Source: Rheinheimera soli
GTDB taxonomy: Bacteria; Pseudomonadota; Gammaproteobacteria; Enterobacterales; Alteromonadaceae
DNA: 50,212 bases
Assembly (NCBI RefSeq): GCF_021290985.1
Contig: NZ_JAJOYU010000033.1
Coordinates: 1 to 50,212, forward strand
Direction of reading: 5' to 3'
In this document: positions 47,978 through 50,212 of the stretch, piece by piece
Numbering within the stretch: position 1 is the stretch's first letter
Layout: each line of letters begins with the position of its first letter
Program-made: the position numbers and the translations under genes
The notes under the pieces: generated by a model
Told to the model about the DNA's origin: nothing
Seen by the model: only the letters and a program-made list of their open reading frames with translations
Database searches by the model: none

Positions 47978-48441
47978 AGATAAAACTTTTCCAATTTTAA
48001 TAATTAATTTTGTATTGTTATATATAAAAATCACATAGTGGGCGTTCAACCACATACTGAACAAACCCACATCTTGATTAAGCATTTATTAATACATGAT
48101 AAGTTAACTCTATCGTTTATCTATATCAATGCTTTTTTCTAAAATCACTAAATATATCATCAGAAAATCTCTGCATTTATTGTCCATGGAATTTTCGCAC
48201 AGTAATTTGATTTTTCGGAATTGAGCGTATTCAGCTAACCGTCCAACGTAAATCCTAATGGTAATTTACAATGTCAACGTGATTTAATCGCTATACTTTA
48301 GCTTAAGCCAAAAAATCAGATCATGTAAGATCTAGTAAATCTCATCGGATAGAGGCTTTCCTTTTGCTATTGAGCTAGTAGGATTGGATTCAAATCACGC
48401 TAAATTCAAAAGACTTAACTCATACCCTAGTTAATAATAGC
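47978..48441. other. Upstream region of the defence operon, no gene visible
   Basis: A strongly AT-rich 464-base stretch that must hold the promoter of the minus-strand MBL/STAND operon. Read in six frames it gives no frame with a good start. I see no repeat or hairpin of note. Confidence 0.5.
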
Positions 48442-48663
48442 TTATTGTCCTGAGTCGTATGGGATGACACGTGTCAAATTTCCAGATTCAGAAATTTCAT
48501 CATCTGAAAGTGTCTGATCACAGTGTTTACTTATTGAAATTGCCGATGAATCCGCAATTGCTTCGCAGAACAAAATGTCACCAACATTGAAATCAAGTTC
48601 GTTGCAAATATCATCAGGAATTGGTATTTCACCATTTTTTCCGATCTTAAACTGATAGCTCAT
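48442..48663 (-). CDS. AbrB/SpoVT-like DNA-binding protein
   Basis: A 73-residue protein from the ATG at 48663 (MSYQFKIGKNGEIPIPDDI), with GGGTGA just upstream; an ATG at 48693 is in frame but less likely. Residues 1-45 are a swapped-hairpin AbrB domain (GKNGEIPIPDDICNELDFNVGDILFCE). The tail is acidic. Such proteins are antitoxins or regulators. No toxin gene follows it, so it is an orphan antitoxin, a regulator of the defence operon, or a remnant. Confidence 0.7.
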   Translation of the reverse strand: MSYQFKIGKNGEIPIPDDICNELDFNVGDILFCEAIADSSAISISKHCDQTLSDDEISESGNLTRVIPYDSGQ

Positions 48664-48837
48664 TTTATCACCCAAATTATTTTGTCCATACAAATCAATA
48701 ATAGCTCAAAGTAAATGCTCAAAGCATCAGTCTTTATTTAATACTCCATGGGAAAAAGTCGAAGCGGATCCAAGCTTGAAATGTTTTTGAGCTATGTTAA
48801 TCTAAGCTATATCTTTCCTTTCTGTTAAATCTGGCTT

Positions 48838-49155
48838 ATGAACACCGTACTTGAATGCTGGCAAATTGTATCTGTCCTTGATAATGAAAAGTTGGTTGGT
48901 AAAGTATTGTGGGGAATTTGCGTTGATGACATGACTAGCCGCTTTAGGCCAGGTGACTATGTATGCACTTCAAAGATCACAGAAATTATTCCGAAATCTA
49001 AATTAATAAAAACTCATACTGGCAGCTCATATCAAGTGCAAGGAGACGGAATAGAAGCTGAAATTCAGGTTAAGGATTTTGACCTGCTGCGGCGCGGCTT
49101 CAGTCCTGAAGAAATAAATCAACTCAGATTGGCACAAAGCGATCTTTTACATTAA
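48838..49155 (+). CDS. Unknown 105-residue protein
   Basis: An open frame from the ATG at 48838 with even codon use and no signal peptide (MNTVLECWQIVSVLDNEKLVGK...). The first 80 residues look like a small beta-barrel (GKVLWGICVDD, FRPGDYVCTSKITEI, TGSSYQVQGDGIEA). A short helical tail follows (FSPEEINQLRLAQ). The family is not recognised. GGCTT is upstream, but no clear ribosome site is visible. It is divergent from the AbrB-like gene, with 174 bases between them. Confidence 0.55.
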   Translation: MNTVLECWQIVSVLDNEKLVGKVLWGICVDDMTSRFRPGDYVCTSKITEIIPKSKLIKTHTGSSYQVQGDGIEAEIQVKDFDLLRRGFSPEEINQLRLAQSDLLH

Positions 49156-49289
49156 AACCAATCCATGTAAGCGCAGGTTTCAGCTCATTTAGAGATGTTA
49201 TGACATGTTGCAAAACGTCACCACAATTTACCACAGTGATCTATTGCTCATCACCACTGGTGGCTACTTTAAATTAGTGGGTATCAAAC

Positions 49290-49478
49290 GGACTGTTCCG
49301 CCACGCAACGGCTACCGCCATGCTCGACAACGGCGCTGATTTGCGTCATGTCCAGAAAATGTTGGGTCATGCTGACATTTCGACAACTCAAATCTATACC
49401 CATGTCTCGTGCTCAAAACTAGCTAAGGTCTATGGTAAGTTCCATACTTCAGTATTAAATGACCTTAGCATTTTCTAG
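49290..49478 (+). pseudogene. C-terminal stub of a tyrosine recombinase (integrase)
   Basis: The frame beginning near 49290 reads [20 protein letters not shown] and then [20 protein letters not shown], ending with TAG at 49476-49478. These are the second catalytic Arg (FRH), the GH motif and the Tyr (IYTH) of XerD-like integrases. The first 200 or more residues, including the H-x-x-R histidine and Arg I, are absent. No start is present. It is a remnant of an integrase unrelated to the four at 35586-42304, so older insertions happened here. Confidence 0.85.
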
Positions 49479-49530
49479 TTCACCACCATAGGGTAATGCA
49501 AATGCATTACCCTATGGTGGTGAACTAGAA
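49473..49530. repeat. Perfect 28-bp inverted repeat with a two-base centre
   Basis: The left arm 49473-49500 and the right arm 49503-49530 are exact reverse complements separated by AA. The arm contains CACCACCATAGGGTAATGCA. The left arm begins within the last codons of the integrase stub. It can form a long cruciform or RNA hairpin and may act as terminator, recombination site or element end. Confidence 0.9.
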
Positions 49531-49567
49531 TAGCTCTATTAACCAACATGAACATGTGGAGAGCATT

Positions 49568-49900
49568 ATGCTTGCACAAATTGCTTTGGAAGCAGAATCA
49601 ACACTGACTGACCGTTTTCAGACAACAGTACCGGGTCCTGTTCGTCAGGCGTTGCATTTGGGGAAAAAAGACAAGATTAAATATGTCATCCAATCTGATG
49701 GCAGTGTGCTTATGCAGCGTGCTGAAACGGTCGATACAGACCCTGTGCTTGACCAGTTTTTATTATTTCTGGCTGTTGATATGCAGAGACATCCTGAGAA
49801 GTTACAACCGCTGACCGCCAGTATGCGCCAAAGTGTGGCATCGTTGGTTGCAGATGTTGAGTTTGATTTGGATGCACCGCTATCCGATAAGGATGAATAA
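49568..49900 (+). CDS. prlF: PrlF-type antitoxin
   Basis: A 110-residue protein from the ATG at 49568, with GGAGAG six bases upstream; a GTG at 49556 is also in frame. Residues about 10-50 form an AbrB-type DNA-binding domain (TLTDRFQTTVPGPVRQALHL), and the whole matches E. coli PrlF (SohA, 111 residues), including DQFLLFLAVDMQRHPEKLQPL. It would neutralise the YhaV toxin encoded next and repress its own promoter. It begins 38 bases after the long inverted repeat. Confidence 0.88.
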   Translation: MLAQIALEAESTLTDRFQTTVPGPVRQALHLGKKDKIKYVIQSDGSVLMQRAETVDTDPVLDQFLLFLAVDMQRHPEKLQPLTASMRQSVASLVADVEFDLDAPLSDKDE

Positions 49901-49902
49901 AC

Positions 49903-50212
49903 TTGTCTGATAAGATCCCGATGGTAGTTAACGACTGGACGCTCTTTACCCATCCACTTTTTGCACAGCAGTACCAAGCACTGAAAGACAAAGTTGAGGC
50001 ATTAAAAGTCAAAGATCTGCAAGGCTATGCTAAGAAAAATGATGCTAAGCGGTTAGCGGCTATTTATAAGCTGGCCTTTGAGGTTATCCCTCAAGACCCA
50101 ACTCTAGCCGATTATCGCCAAGGGACGACATTAGGTGATCACCATAAACACTGGTTTCATGCCAAGTTTTATGAGCAGTTGACCGCCACAAGTCAACCTG
50201 GGCGCAGTAAAT
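49903..50212 (+). CDS. yhaV: YhaV-type toxin, cut by window end
   Basis: The frame starts at TTG 49903, two bases after the antitoxin stop, or at ATG 49921. It reads (M)SDKIPMVVNDWTLFTHPLFA and continues with a YhaV-like pattern (KRLAAIYKLAFEVIPQDP, DYRQGTTLGDHHKHWFHAKF). YhaV is a ribosome-dependent or free mRNA endonuclease of the RelE superfamily. The window ends after about 103 codons of an expected 150 or so, before the catalytic C-terminal residues, so intactness is unknown. It forms a type II toxin-antitoxin pair with prlF, which may stabilise the island. Confidence 0.85.
   Translation, partial: MSDKIPMVVNDWTLFTHPLFAQQYQALKDKVEALKVKDLQGYAKKNDAKRLAAIYKLAFEVIPQDPTLADYRQGTTLGDHHKHWFHAKFYEQLTATSQPGRSK

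Noticed and set aside
49645-50012. Minus-strand frames opposite prlF and yhaV
   Set aside because: They lie opposite clearly recognisable antitoxin and toxin genes.

Overview
The window looks like chromosomal DNA of a free-living gammaproteobacterium of the Alteromonadales, most like Rheinheimera or its relatives. This rests on family resemblance, not a database search. The signs are the prp operon with acnD and prpF under a GntR regulator, a long TonB-dependent receptor, YebG with a LexA-type box, KatG, and a tmk-holB-pilZ-tatD block. Positions 1 to about 35,400 have ordinary host character. From about 35,400 to the end the sequence is a mobile or accessory region that is visibly richer in A+T, especially 42,470-48,440.

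Host part. Positions 1-900 hold the 5' end of an unknown gene and small dispersed inverted repeats. 920-6379 holds a secreted esterase-like hydrolase, a double thioredoxin-fold protein, and a tight three-gene unit: DUF1080 hydrolase, GMC oxidoreductase and Tat-exported small subunit. The unit looks like oxidation of sugars or glycosides at C3 followed by cleavage of the keto-glycoside. 6574-11138 holds a class D beta-lactamase, DUF4256, two unknown small proteins and katG. 11,200-12,350 is repeat-rich with an unlisted 49-residue peptide gene. 12,353-16,722 holds yebG, a dGTPase-family enzyme, a patatin-like lipase and an unusual secreted fusion of a ParB-like domain with an inorganic pyrophosphatase. 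16,880-20,661 holds a TonB-dependent receptor, an acetyltransferase and a small periplasmic protein. 20,811-27,468 is the complete methylcitrate (propionate) operon with two candidate operator palindromes. 27,635-31,009 is a four-gene operon: an exported lipocalin-like protein, a serine hydrolase without a proper start, a LytS-type kinase and a LytTR regulator. The first two genes are separated only by a one-base frame change at a slippery A-run. 31,145-35,034 holds a CNNM/CBS protein, tatD, pilZ and holB.

Island part. The gene before holB is thymidylate kinase, but only its C-terminal part remains (35,027-35,416). Foreign DNA begins inside the codons of the DRH region. Next come four overlapping genes on the plus strand: a tyrosine-recombinase-fold protein with missing catalytic residues, a complete tyrosine recombinase, a coiled-coil auxiliary protein, and a third recombinase with His replaced by Tyr. 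From memory this resembles the intA/tfp/intB/srap modules of strand-biased circularizing integrative elements, although the gene order may differ. Back to back with it on the minus strand is a two-gene cargo: a metallo-beta-lactamase-fold protein and a 1450-residue fusion of trypsin-like protease, STAND-type NTPase and helical repeats. This is best read as an AVAST-like (type I-like) anti-phage defence module. After it come an orphan AbrB-like protein, an unknown protein, the C-terminal stub of another integrase ending in a perfect 28-bp inverted repeat, and a PrlF-YhaV toxin-antitoxin pair cut by the window end. The other end of the island and the 5' part of tmk lie outside the window.

The most promising items are the defence module with its protease-STAND fusion, the recombinase quartet sitting in the essential gene tmk, the possible programmed frameshift at 30,362, and the ParB-pyrophosphatase fusion.
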